Shown: positions 1 to 6,973 of the stretch, piece by piece
Layout: each line of letters begins with the position of its first letter
How positions within the stretch are numbered: position 1 is the stretch's first letter
From: Actinomycetota bacterium
GTDB lineage: Bacteria > Actinomycetota > Actinomycetes > Nanopelagicales > Nanopelagicaceae
Assembly (NCBI GenBank): GCA_009700405.1
Contig: WLMD01000072.1
Coordinates: 1 to 7,997, forward strand
Direction: 5' to 3'
Length of the DNA: 7,997 nucleotides
Translations under genes and position numbers: made by a program
The notes under the pieces: model-generated
What the model was told of the DNA's origin: nothing
The model's database searches: none
What the model saw: only the letters and a program-made list of their open reading frames with translations

Positions 1-428
1 AGTTTTGCTCTTACCAATCGTGTGCTTGACACCGCGTCGACATGAATCGCTATAGCAACACGGATCTTGGCTGTTAGTTCGGAAAGTTCGCGAAGCAAAG
101 CCATTTCGGCAGGATTCGTTGCTGTAGAAAGATCCGATTGCAAAAGAGTAAGGGCGCCGGATAAACCACTCTCAGCAAATGATCGATCCCTAATACTTGC
201 ATCCCTGGCTTGATATGCAGCGGCGGTCAACAGTAAGGACGAGGCTGGATCTGAGTAATCGCTATGGGCTAATTCCAACGCAATAGCCGCACGGCGCTGA
301 AGTAGCCCATCTAGATTTGCCCAGCTCGTTTCTACTCGATGGTGCAAACGATCCAATCGAGTTGCCGAGAAACTCAAATACCAAAGAGAAATCAGCAAGA
401 CAATTCCAAGAATTAGGCCGGCCTTCAT
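1..428 (-). CDS. LemA-like membrane protein, Rv2609c-type (5' end only, cut by left edge)
   Basis: I read this frame by reverse-complementing the left end. It starts at ATG 428-426 and stays open for 142 codons to the window edge, so the 3' part is missing. Residues 4-20 are a single hydrophobic segment (GLILGIVLLISLWYLSF), probably a signal anchor. The following ~120 residues look like a helical LemA-type domain: RLDRLHHRVETSWANLDGLL, then QRRAAIA, and later IHVDAVSSTRLVRAK, which resembles the family's RxFYNDAVxxxN helix. As I recall, the mycobacterial gene after pimA (Rv2609c) has a similar N-terminal membrane segment and helices, followed by a NUDIX-like domain. A NUDIX domain beyond the edge is therefore possible but cannot be seen. 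The start overlaps the pimA stop as ATGA and has a good ribosome site, so the gene is translationally coupled to pimA. Its function is unknown. A cell-envelope role is only suggested by the neighbours. Confidence 0.8.
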   Translation of the reverse strand, partial: MKAGLILGIVLLISLWYLSFSATRLDRLHHRVETSWANLDGLLQRRAAIALELAHSDYSDPASSLLLTAAAYQARDASIRDRSFAESGLSGALTLLQSDLSTATNPAEMALLRELSELTAKIRVAIAIHVDAVSSTRLVRAK

Positions 429-1612
429 GAATTATCTCCCTCGCGATTGAGCAATCGAGACCAATTGCGATTATCCGATGCTAAACCAACCTTTTGGCTG
501 CCGACTATTGCCATTTCATATACCGAGAAAATCTGCTCGGCCACCGTGTCCCAATCAAAAAATTTGGCGTGTTCTTGACCAGCAATGGATAAAGCGGAAC
601 GTTTTGGCCCATCTCGCAAGAGATCAATCATTACGCGGGCCAGGTCTGCTGAATCCTCCGATGCAAATAGCGCGCCGAAATCGCCATCGCCTAAGAGTGA
701 TGAGAAAGCCGGAATATCACTTGCAAGACATGGAGCACCCGAAGCCATTGCCTCTGCCAGAATAATCCCGAAAGACTCGCCTCCTGTATTTGGCGCGACA
801 TAGAGTGATACCGAACTTAAGAAATTTGCTTTCTCTTCATCGGTGAGTCGCCCTAAGAAAGAAATCCGACTGCGAAGTTGAGGATCAATTGTTTTTAACG
901 TTGCATCACTATCCCCTGGGCCGGCAACAAGAATTCTTACGTTAGGAACAAAGCGAGAAACAATGGGCAACGCTTCGAGCAAGATTGATAAACCTTTTCG
1001 TGGCTCTTCAAAACGACCGATGAAACCAATCGTCTCCCCACTCCATTGAGGTTGAGCGATACCGTTTCTAAATTTCTCTGCGTAAATACCGTTAGGAATA
1101 ACAATCGCATCTGTTTCAAGATGTTCGGTCAACGTCAATCGTGCAGCCTCGCTTACTGCAATGCGTACAGAGAGTTTCTCGATAACTGGTTCAAGAATGG
1201 GACCAATCGCAAAAATTGCCTTCTGTCTCTTTGCCGCTGCATGAAAGGTGCCAACCATTGGACCTTCTGCAGCCCAGCACGCCAGTAACGATAAAGACGG
1301 GATTGCGGGTTCGTGCAAGTGCAGTAGATCGAAATCGCCCTGGGAAATCCATGATCGAACTCGTGCAAATGCAATCGGGCCAAAGAGAATTCTTGCCACC
1401 GCGCCGTTGTATGGAATTGCAATGGGCTTACCCGCACTCACTACATAAGCTGGCAGAGCATCCTCATCGATAGCAGGAGCAAGAACCGAAACGTCATGAC
1501 CTTGTGCAATCAAGTATTCGGCTAAATCGCGAACATGATTTTGTACTCCACCTGGCGTATCCCATCCATATGGGCAAACAATTCCGATTTTTAATGGCGC
1601 AAGATTAGGCAT
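425..1612 (-). CDS. pimA: Phosphatidyl-myo-inositol mannosyltransferase PimA
   Basis: This is a GT-B glycosyltransferase of family GT4. It transfers mannose from GDP-mannose to the inositol ring of phosphatidylinositol on the inner face of the membrane, the first step of PIM synthesis. I prefer the ATG at 1612 (395 residues) over the one at 1636 (403 residues), because AAGGAG sits seven bases before it and the upstream ATG would push the start further into patA. Numbered from that start, the Gly-rich loop PGGVQNHV (20-27) and H124 (GTFHAAAK) match the mycobacterial enzyme. R200 and K206 in GRFEEPRKG match its GDP-mannose binding residues, and E279/E287 form the EX7E motif in GESFGIILAEAMASG. 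Mycobacterial PimA is about 378 residues, so the C-terminal tail is slightly longer here. The gene overlaps patA by 8 bases upstream and the LemA-like gene by 4 downstream. Confidence 0.93.
   Translation of the reverse strand: MPNLAPLKIGIVCPYGWDTPGGVQNHVRDLAEYLIAQGHDVSVLAPAIDEDALPAYVVSAGKPIAIPYNGAVARILFGPIAFARVRSWISQGDFDLLHLHEPAIPSLSLLACWAAEGPMVGTFHAAAKRQKAIFAIGPILEPVIEKLSVRIAVSEAARLTLTEHLETDAIVIPNGIYAEKFRNGIAQPQWSGETIGFIGRFEEPRKGLSILLEALPIVSRFVPNVRILVAGPGDSDATLKTIDPQLRSRISFLGRLTDEEKANFLSSVSLYVAPNTGGESFGIILAEAMASGAPCLASDIPAFSSLLGDGDFGALFASEDSADLARVMIDLLRDGPKRSALSIAGQEHAKFFDWDTVAEQIFSVYEMAIVGSQKVGLASDNRNWSRLLNREGDNS
436..442 (-). promoter_or_regulatory. Ribosome binding site of the LemA-like gene
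   Basis: The minus-strand sequence GAGGGAG lies seven bases before ATG 428-426, inside the last codons of pimA. It supports both the reality of the partial gene and its start in the ATGA overlap. Confidence 0.7.
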
Positions 1613-2507
1613 CTGTTCGCTCCTTGAAATCTCCATCTACCCAGATTCGTTGCAACATATGCCAATCTTGAGGTGACTTAGCGATGCCTTCAGCAAAATG
1701 GTCGGCGCATTGTTGGACTATGGCCGCAACTCGCTCTTCTTGAATTGTGCCACCAGGTATTTCTACCAACTTAAAATCAATATGTATGCCATTTGGGGTG
1801 TAAGAAACGTAAGCGGTGATTAATGGAGCACCAGTGTTGAGTGCCAATATCGCCGGACCCGCAGGCATTCTTGCATCGCCACCAAAGAATGTGACCTTAA
1901 TTCCTGTTCGAGACAAATCCCTATCAGCGACAAGAGCTACCAGATGACCAGCACGAAGCCTCTTGGCAAGCGTTGCAATCACACGACCATCGAGGGCCAG
2001 AACTTCCATCCCGATTGCTTCTCGAAACGCAAGAAATTTTCTAAAGAGAGATTCTGGCTTAAGGCGTTCGGCAACTGTCACAAGCTTGACGCCTTTGCTA
2101 CAAAAATATGCTCCTGCGTGATCCCAGTTACCTGCATGCGGCAATGAAACTATGACACCAGTTTTAGCGGCAATCGCATCCATGAGGAGATGCTCGTTTG
2201 TTACATCAACGGTCGACATCATTCGCTGGTTGGACCAATCTGGAAATCTAAAAGTGTCACACCAGTACCGCATATACGAACGCATGGATTGCACGACAAG
2301 TTGGTCCATCTGAGATTGAGTAAATTGTGGTTTTACGCGCATCAAATTTGATCGAAGTCTCTGCACGCTCTTACCTTGTTTCTTGGACATCGTATCCGCG
2401 GCAAATGTAAAAAGCTGGTAAGCCTTCTTCTCAGGCAGCCACCGAACTATCCGCCATGCTCCAAAATAGAGTTGAGCGATAACAAAATCGGAAATCTTAG
2501 CGATCAC
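1605..2507 (-). CDS. patA: Phosphatidylinositol mannoside acyltransferase (PatA-like, LpxL/HtrB family)
   Basis: A 300-residue acyltransferase of the lysophospholipid/lipid A acyltransferase superfamily. In mycobacteria the equivalent (PatA, Rv2611c) moves a fatty acyl chain from acyl-CoA to the 6-position of the mannose added by PimA. The catalytic H(X4)D motif is HAGNWD, H124 to D129, in the context SLPHAGNWDHAGAY. Further family signatures are AERLKPESLFRKF (147-159), LVADRDLSRTGIKVTFFGG (192-210) and RMPAGPAILALNTGAPLI (213-230). The protein ends with the usual QDWHMLQRIW segment. Translation starts at a GTG that overlaps the pgsA stop as GTGA. GAAGGG at 2518-2523 is a weak ribosome site about ten bases upstream. 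Position between pgsA and pimA supports the PIM role over a generic lipid A enzyme. The acyl donor and the exact hydroxyl are inferred from the family. Confidence 0.9.
   Translation of the reverse strand: MIAKISDFVIAQLYFGAWRIVRWLPEKKAYQLFTFAADTMSKKQGKSVQRLRSNLMRVKPQFTQSQMDQLVVQSMRSYMRYWCDTFRFPDWSNQRMMSTVDVTNEHLLMDAIAAKTGVIVSLPHAGNWDHAGAYFCSKGVKLVTVAERLKPESLFRKFLAFREAIGMEVLALDGRVIATLAKRLRAGHLVALVADRDLSRTGIKVTFFGGDARMPAGPAILALNTGAPLITAYVSYTPNGIHIDFKLVEIPGGTIQEERVAAIVQQCADHFAEGIAKSPQDWHMLQRIWVDGDFKERTDA
1620..1625 (-). promoter_or_regulatory. Ribosome binding site that decides the pimA start
   Basis: AAGGAG on the minus strand lies seven bases before ATG 1612-1610, inside the end of the patA-like gene. 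It favours the shorter PimA over the start at 1636, and that start also has no close match to known PimA N termini. Confidence 0.75.
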
Positions 2508-3112
2508 TTATCGAGCGCCCTTCGCACAATAAGCGCTCTTTGAATTACAGTCGTGAGACTTAAAAGGGTTAGAACCCAGATTCCAATGGAGAGCACAAAA
2601 GGTATTCCCAAACCGTGAAATCCGATTGCAAAGAGAGCCAACATCAAACGCTCGGTTCGTTCAGCGATTCCACCGCTACATTCAATATTGAGAGATTCTG
2701 CCTTTGCTCGAATATATGGAACGAGCATGCCAGTAACTAGAGCCACGAGAATTACGGGCACAAGCGGATCAGAAATCTTATTAAGTGCAAGTAACAAACC
2801 AATAAGAATAGAAGAATCGGTAATTCTGTCCATCGTAGAATCTAAAAAACTCCCCCATGGGCTTGATCCACGATTAGAGATACGAGCCATCGTTCCATCA
2901 AAGAGATCACTTAAGGCAAAAACGCAAATAAGTACGGTCCCGAGAAAAAAATGCGACGAAGGATAGAAAATGAGTGAGCTGGCAATGACACCAACTCCAC
3001 CTAGCGCCGTCACCCCGTTGGGCGTCAGGCCAACTTTCAACATCGCTTTAGCGGTCGGGGTTATGACGCGCGTAACGGCTGGCTTAAAAACGTCGCTAAT
3101 CATCTCCACCAT
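2504..3112 (-). CDS. pgsA: Phosphatidylinositol phosphate synthase (CDP-alcohol phosphatidyltransferase)
   Basis: A 202-residue integral membrane enzyme with several hydrophobic helices. The complete CDP-alcohol phosphatidyltransferase motif D-x2-DG-x2-AR-x9-G-x3-D-x3-D is present: D69, D72, G73, A76, R77, G87, D91 and D95. In the actinobacterial branch next to pimA this enzyme joins CDP-diacylglycerol to inositol 1-phosphate, giving phosphatidylinositol phosphate. A phosphatase encoded elsewhere must then act before PimA. ITPTAKAMLKVGLTPNGVT (17-35) and YIRAKAESLN (133-142) with ERTERLML (151-158) fit that branch better than phosphatidylglycerophosphate synthase. The start is uncertain: ATG 3112 has no clear ribosome site, and ATG 3103 has GGAG directly against it. 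It is probably the first gene of the PIM operon, and only 14 bases separate it from the divergent plus-strand gene, so its promoter must lie inside that gene. Confidence 0.92.
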   Translation of the reverse strand: MVEMISDVFKPAVTRVITPTAKAMLKVGLTPNGVTALGGVGVIASSLIFYPSSHFFLGTVLICVFALSDLFDGTMARISNRGSSPWGSFLDSTMDRITDSSILIGLLLALNKISDPLVPVILVALVTGMLVPYIRAKAESLNIECSGGIAERTERLMLALFAIGFHGLGIPFVLSIGIWVLTLLSLTTVIQRALIVRRALDK

Positions 3113-3126
3113 CGTAGGCTGAGCCC

Positions 3127-3732
3127 GTGTCTACTCATAGTTTGAGCGCGAACTCCGCTCACGATTCCTCCCTCCGCATCCACTTTTTCGGTCACGAGAG
3201 CGCCCATCCCGCCGAGATCGCTCACCGATTCGGTGGCCTGAGCGACCAAGACCCAACCTCGGACTGCGACTTGGCCGTTTTTGTTGTCAATCCAGCCACG
3301 GGAATCGACGCAGTAACTATTGCTGCATGGGAAACACTCAATGAATCAATGGTTCCACGTCTGATAATCATTGTCTTAGCCGAAGAATCTGAGGCAGATT
3401 TTGACGATGCCGTAATGATTTGTAATCGCGTATTCGATCAAACGGTCACACCTTTCCTTGTATTACATGATGATGAAGGACTGCCTTGCGCCTTAATTGA
3501 TTTATTCACCCAAAAGATAATTGATTACTCGACTAACCCTCCGACAATTAGTGAGAGTGAAAGTGAACACAAAACATTGGTCAGTGAATTCCGCGACGAG
3601 TACTTACAGGCCTTAGAAGTACAAGGTGACGATGCTTTTGCTGCGGGACTTCTTTTTCCTGCTATCCCTTTAACTCTTAATGGCCCCATTGGCGCGGACA
3701 TTATCGAAAGTTACATCGCTCGCTTGAAGTAA
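3127..3732 (+). CDS. Degenerate EF-G-like G-domain protein (pseudo-GTPase or decaying remnant)
   Basis: A 201-residue protein starting at GTG 3127. An in-frame TAG at 3115 rules out a longer form. Residues 47-135 read like the G domain of EF-G-like factors after the G3 motif: DLAVFVVNPATGIDAVT, then AAWETLNESMVPRLIIIV, then EADFDDAV and TPFLVLHDDEGL, then ALIDLFTQKIIDYS. Residues 177-198 (FPAIPLTLNGPIGADIIESY) resemble the segment around the G5 motif. The P-loop position reads GHESAHPA (22-29) where active relatives have GHSGAGKT. The NKxD-like motif is replaced by VLAE (83-86), and about 50 residues that should hold G2 and G3 are missing. Domains II-V are absent. GTP binding is therefore not expected. 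The first ~175 bases are about 59% GC against roughly 42% after that. It is the only plus-strand gene here, divergent from pgsA and convergent with the HIT gene. It could be a repurposed binding protein or a gene remnant whose frame is still open. The domain relation is my reading by eye. Confidence 0.7.
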   Translation: MSTHSLSANSAHDSSLRIHFFGHESAHPAEIAHRFGGLSDQDPTSDCDLAVFVVNPATGIDAVTIAAWETLNESMVPRLIIIVLAEESEADFDDAVMICNRVFDQTVTPFLVLHDDEGLPCALIDLFTQKIIDYSTNPPTISESESEHKTLVSEFRDEYLQALEVQGDDAFAAGLLFPAIPLTLNGPIGADIIESYIARLK

Positions 3733-3735
3733 CTG

Positions 3736-4263
3736 CTACCAGGCAGCTGCTAAGTCCGCCCTAGTTTTTGCAAGTAGCTGAGGAAGAACTTTTGTCTGAC
3801 CAATTATTGGCATGAAGTTTGCATCTCCACTCCAGCGAGGTACGACATGCTGGTGAATATGTTCAGCAACGCCAGCACCAGAGATTGCGCCCTGATTCAT
3901 CCCTAAATTGAAACCACCAGGCTGGGAAACTTTTCGCAACGTTTTCATGGCATGTGCCGTCAGTTCGGAAATCTCATTGCGCTCATCACTCTCGAGATCC
4001 GTTAAATCAGCAACATGTCTAAAAGCGCACACTAATAAGTGACCTGCGTTGTACGGATAAAGATTCATCACAACATAAGCGTGCACGCCACGATGAACGA
4101 TGAGTCCGTCTTCATCGCTCAACGAAGGAATGCGACAGAAAGGGCATTGCGCATCATTGCCCTCAAGTGGCCGATTCTCACCGTTGAGATATTCCATCCG
4201 ATGGGGTGCCCAGAGACGTTGCCATGCATCTGGCATTCCTGCCCCACCGAATGAATCAGACAT
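3736..4263 (-). CDS. HIT-family protein, probable Ap4A phosphorylase (Rv2613c-like)
   Basis: A 175-residue cytoplasmic histidine-triad protein. The triad is H135-I-H137-Q-H139 followed by VVPRW, and the middle histidine is the expected nucleophile that forms a nucleotidyl intermediate. The N-terminal QRLWAPHRMEYL (15-26), the LYPYNAGHLLV segment (68-78) and the C-terminal GDANFMPIIGQTKVLPQLL (146-164) match the mycobacterial protein at this locus as I recall it. That protein, Rv2613c, has been characterised as a diadenosine tetraphosphate phosphorylase. C40 and C43 (CPFC) could be half of a zinc site. The conserved segment at residue 15 supports the ATG at 4263. That start lies two bases after the thrS stop without a strong ribosome site, which suggests translational coupling. 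Ap4A is a side product of aminoacyl-tRNA synthetases, so removal of Ap4A beside thrS makes sense, but this is inference. Confidence 0.9.
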   Translation of the reverse strand: MSDSFGGAGMPDAWQRLWAPHRMEYLNGENRPLEGNDAQCPFCRIPSLSDEDGLIVHRGVHAYVVMNLYPYNAGHLLVCAFRHVADLTDLESDERNEISELTAHAMKTLRKVSQPGGFNLGMNQGAISGAGVAEHIHQHVVPRWSGDANFMPIIGQTKVLPQLLAKTRADLAAAW

Positions 4264-4265
4264 TA

Positions 4266-6254
4266 TTAAATCTGTTTACGCTCGCGAATTGCCAATTGAA
4301 TCTCTTCAATTGCTTGCGCAACTGGGATGCCATTTCGTTGGTCCCCGTTGCGATATCGGAATGAGACAGCGCCAGCGTTTTGATCTTCTTCGCCAGCAAT
4401 CACCATGTAAGGAATCTTCTGCATCTGAGCATTGCGCACCTTCTTTTGCATCCGGTCATCAGATGCATCAATATCAGCGCGAATTCCAGCTTTCTTCATC
4501 TGCTTAATGACATCCTCAAGATAAGGAGTAAATGCCTCAGCAACGGGAATTCCAACTACCTGAACTGGAGCAAGCCATGGTGGAAATGCTCCTGCATAGT
4601 GTTCGGTCAGGACTCCAAAGAAACGTTCGATGGATCCAAAGAGCGCACGGTGAATCATTACCGGGCGTTGACGAGACCCATCATTAGCAACATATTCAAG
4701 ATCAAAACGATTTGGTAATTGGAAATCCACTTGGATAGTGGACATCTGCCATGTACGCCCCAAGGCATCTTTAGCCTGTACGGAGACCTTTGGTCCGTAG
4801 AAAGCCGCTCCCCCTGGGTCTAGAACTAATTCAAGATTCTGTTTCTGTGCGGAGATACGAAGGGCCTCAGTAGCTCTCTCCCACTCAGCATCTTCTCCAA
4901 CGTACTTTTCATCATTTCGCGTAGAGAGTTCGAGGTAGAAATCAGTGAGACCGTAATCGCGCAATAAATTGAGCACGAAAGTCAGAAGTGAATCGAGCTC
5001 GTCCAGCATCTGATCCGCGGTGCAATAGATGTGCGCGTCATCTTGGGTAAACCCACGAGCGCGAGTTATGCCATGGAGAACGCCTGACTTCTCATAACGA
5101 TAAACAGTTCCGAATTCAAAAAGACGCAAAGGTAATTCACGATATGAACGACCACGAGAGCTATAAATCAAATTATGGAAAGGGCAGTTCATCGGTTTCA
5201 TGTAGTACTGCTGACCCGCACGCTTAACTGTGCCATCAGCGTGTAACTCTTCATCCAAAATCATTGGCGGGTACATACCTTCGGAATACCAATCAAGGTG
5301 GCCCGACTTCTCAAAGAGTGCAGCCTTGGTGATGTGTGGTGAATAAACGAATTCGTAACCTTCTTCTTCATGGCGCTTGCGCGAATAATCTTCCATCGCA
5401 CGTCGAATAATTCCGCCTTTGGGATGAAAGACTGCAAGACCCGATCCGATTTCCTCTGGAAAAGAGAACAAATCCAATTCAGTTCCGAGGCGTCGGTGAT
5501 CGCGCTTTTCTGCCTCAACAAGAAACTCGAGATATGCAGCAAGGTCCTCTTGCGATGCCCATGCAGTTCCGTAGATACGCTGCAGCATCGGATTCTTTTC
5601 AGAACCGCGCCAATAAGCCCCAGCGCTTCGCATTAATTTAAATGCAGGAATCAATTTCGTAGAAGGCAGATGAGGTCCACGACATAAATCACTCCACACA
5701 GGTTGACCATCGCGACCTAGGTTGTCATAAATGGTCAGCTCTGCGCCGCCCACTTCAACGCTTGATTCATCCCCTTGGTCAGATTTCAATCCAACTAGTT
5801 CGCACTTGTACGGCTCTGCCGCTAATTCCTTCAGGGCATCTGCCTCAGTTGTAACGCGACGTCTAAATCGTTGGCCATCTTTAATGATCTTCTTCATGGC
5901 GCTCTCAAGAGCGGTCAAGTCATCTGGCGTAAAAGGCTTGGGTGGATCAAAGTCATAATAAAAGCCATCAGTAATCGGTGGTCCAATTCCAAGACGAGTC
6001 TGCGGAAAGAGTTGCTGCACCGCTTGAGCCAAGACGTGAGCCGTTGAGTGGCGCAAGACTTTGAGACCTTCAGGTGATGCGATGGTGATCGCTTCAATGA
6101 CATCACCGGGAGCAAGTTCACTCCAAAGATCGCTCACGACGCCGTTAATGCGACACACAACAACGTCCTTCTGCTCTTGAAATAAGTGCGTCGGACGTTG
6201 ATCGGATTCGACAGAAACTGGTGCACCGTCCACGGTGATAGCAATCAAAGACAT
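4266..6254 (-). CDS. thrS: Threonyl-tRNA synthetase
   Basis: A complete class II aminoacyl-tRNA synthetase of 662 residues, normal length for bacteria, which charges tRNA-Thr with threonine. An N-terminal TGS domain covers about residues 1-60. The editing domain that clears Ser-tRNA-Thr follows, with H69/H73 in RHSTAHVLAQA and C191/H195 in CRGPH. The catalytic domain shows MKPMNCPFHN (352-361) and motif 2 around RLFEFGTVYRYE (377-388). H408 lies in QDDAHIYC, and motif 3 is MIHRALFGSIERFFG (533-547). The zinc ligands are C357, H408 and H535. The anticodon-binding domain is about 560-655. All key editing and catalytic residues are present. The gene starts five bases after the pabC stop without a strong ribosome site. 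There is no room for a T-box leader or private promoter in the gap, so expression probably depends on the upstream genes or a promoter inside pabC. Confidence 0.98.
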   Translation of the reverse strand: MSLIAITVDGAPVSVESDQRPTHLFQEQKDVVVCRINGVVSDLWSELAPGDVIEAITIASPEGLKVLRHSTAHVLAQAVQQLFPQTRLGIGPPITDGFYYDFDPPKPFTPDDLTALESAMKKIIKDGQRFRRRVTTEADALKELAAEPYKCELVGLKSDQGDESSVEVGGAELTIYDNLGRDGQPVWSDLCRGPHLPSTKLIPAFKLMRSAGAYWRGSEKNPMLQRIYGTAWASQEDLAAYLEFLVEAEKRDHRRLGTELDLFSFPEEIGSGLAVFHPKGGIIRRAMEDYSRKRHEEEGYEFVYSPHITKAALFEKSGHLDWYSEGMYPPMILDEELHADGTVKRAGQQYYMKPMNCPFHNLIYSSRGRSYRELPLRLFEFGTVYRYEKSGVLHGITRARGFTQDDAHIYCTADQMLDELDSLLTFVLNLLRDYGLTDFYLELSTRNDEKYVGEDAEWERATEALRISAQKQNLELVLDPGGAAFYGPKVSVQAKDALGRTWQMSTIQVDFQLPNRFDLEYVANDGSRQRPVMIHRALFGSIERFFGVLTEHYAGAFPPWLAPVQVVGIPVAEAFTPYLEDVIKQMKKAGIRADIDASDDRMQKKVRNAQMQKIPYMVIAGEEDQNAGAVSFRYRNGDQRNGIPVAQAIEEIQLAIRERKQI

Positions 6255-6259
6255 GGCGG

Positions 6260-6973
6260 TCAGTCTACTAAATCTTGCGCGGTCTGCGCCCGTGCCACTT
6301 GTAGCAACTCCTCAGACATATCGAGTTTTCGCCCATTCAAGAATTCCACTGGTTGCAGGTTTTTGAGGCTAGAAAGTAAAAACATCGATTCTATGGTCGA
6401 GATTTCGCTACCCAAGAGATCTTCTTCGCTGATACCAAACCATTCGATAGCTACGGCTCGTGTAATCCCAGGCAAGCAACCACTGGACAAAGTAGGTGTA
6501 ATCCACCTGCCTTCAACCTTCATCATCACATTAGCCACTGCACTTTCGCAGATGTAGCCCGCCATATTTAATCGGATCCCATCATCAAAACCGCCAGCTC
6601 GTGCCTGTTCTAATAGATCAAGATTCTCTTTATACGGCAGAGCTTTATGTCCAGCCATCGATGCTTTCTCATCAACTGGGTTATCAAATATCGTCAATTT
6701 TGCTGGTTCGCTCCACGGGGTAAATGCCTCGTGAATCGCAAAGACGTTTCCGTCAGATGGGAAAGTGACCCTCAAACGTCCGATACCAGCAACATCTGAG
6801 CGCTCTATTTCTTTACGGATTAGGTCAACAACTTCTTCTCCCGAAAATATTGGTAACCTTAATGACCGCGAACTTTTAAGGGCCCGATCTAAATGCCGAG
6901 CAAGAAATTGCGGAACTCCATCAATTGTCTTAATCGTTTCAAATACTCCATCACCTTCAGGGAAACTCTTCAT
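6260..6973 (-). CDS. pabC: Aminodeoxychorismate lyase (class IV aminotransferase fold)
   Basis: A 237-residue PLP enzyme of fold type IV. In folate synthesis it splits 4-amino-4-deoxychorismate into 4-aminobenzoate and pyruvate. GDGVFETIK (7-15), FLARHLDR (23-30), the probable PLP lysine K110 in GHKALPYKENL, ESAVANVM (143-150) and SSGCLPGITR (163-172) are family signatures. Relatives are often 250-290 residues and carry about 20 more residues before the GDGVFET motif. Here the protein begins almost at that motif, yet the start is backed by a strong ribosome site, so the shortening looks genuine. The start overlaps the pabB stop as ATGA. A branched-chain or D-amino acid aminotransferase has the same fold, but coupling to pabB makes the lyase role much more likely. 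Confidence 0.88.
   Translation of the reverse strand: MKSFPEGDGVFETIKTIDGVPQFLARHLDRALKSSRSLRLPIFSGEEVVDLIRKEIERSDVAGIGRLRVTFPSDGNVFAIHEAFTPWSEPAKLTIFDNPVDEKASMAGHKALPYKENLDLLEQARAGGFDDGIRLNMAGYICESAVANVMMKVEGRWITPTLSSGCLPGITRAVAIEWFGISEEDLLGSEISTIESMFLLSSLKNLQPVEFLNGRKLDMSEELLQVARAQTAQDLVD

Noticed and set aside
1613..1636. Longer PimA beginning at ATG 1636
   Set aside because: The ATG at 1612 has AAGGAG at ideal spacing, and the extra eight residues look unlike PimA N termini.
3095..3100. GCTAAT on the plus strand as a -10 box for the plus-strand gene
   Set aside because: Only four of six bases match, and no -35 element lies at the right distance.
3285..3290. Perfect TTGACA on the minus strand, a possible -35 box for pgsA
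   Set aside because: No -10-like hexamer lies 16-18 bases downstream on that strand, and the spot is over 170 bases from the pgsA start.
3733..3755. Small hairpin (CTGC/GCAG) and the palindrome GCAGCTGC near the convergent stops as a terminator
   Set aside because: The stem is only four base pairs, no T-run follows on either strand, and the sequence lies within the HIT coding region.
4100..4507. Plus-strand open frame of 135 codons across the thrS/HIT junction
   Set aside because: It lies antisense to two firmly identified genes and shows no recognisable domain. Other antisense frames of 60-120 codons were rejected for the same reason.
6255..6300. T-box or other leader for thrS
   Set aside because: Only five bases separate the pabC stop from the thrS start, and no specifier or antiterminator structure was visible.
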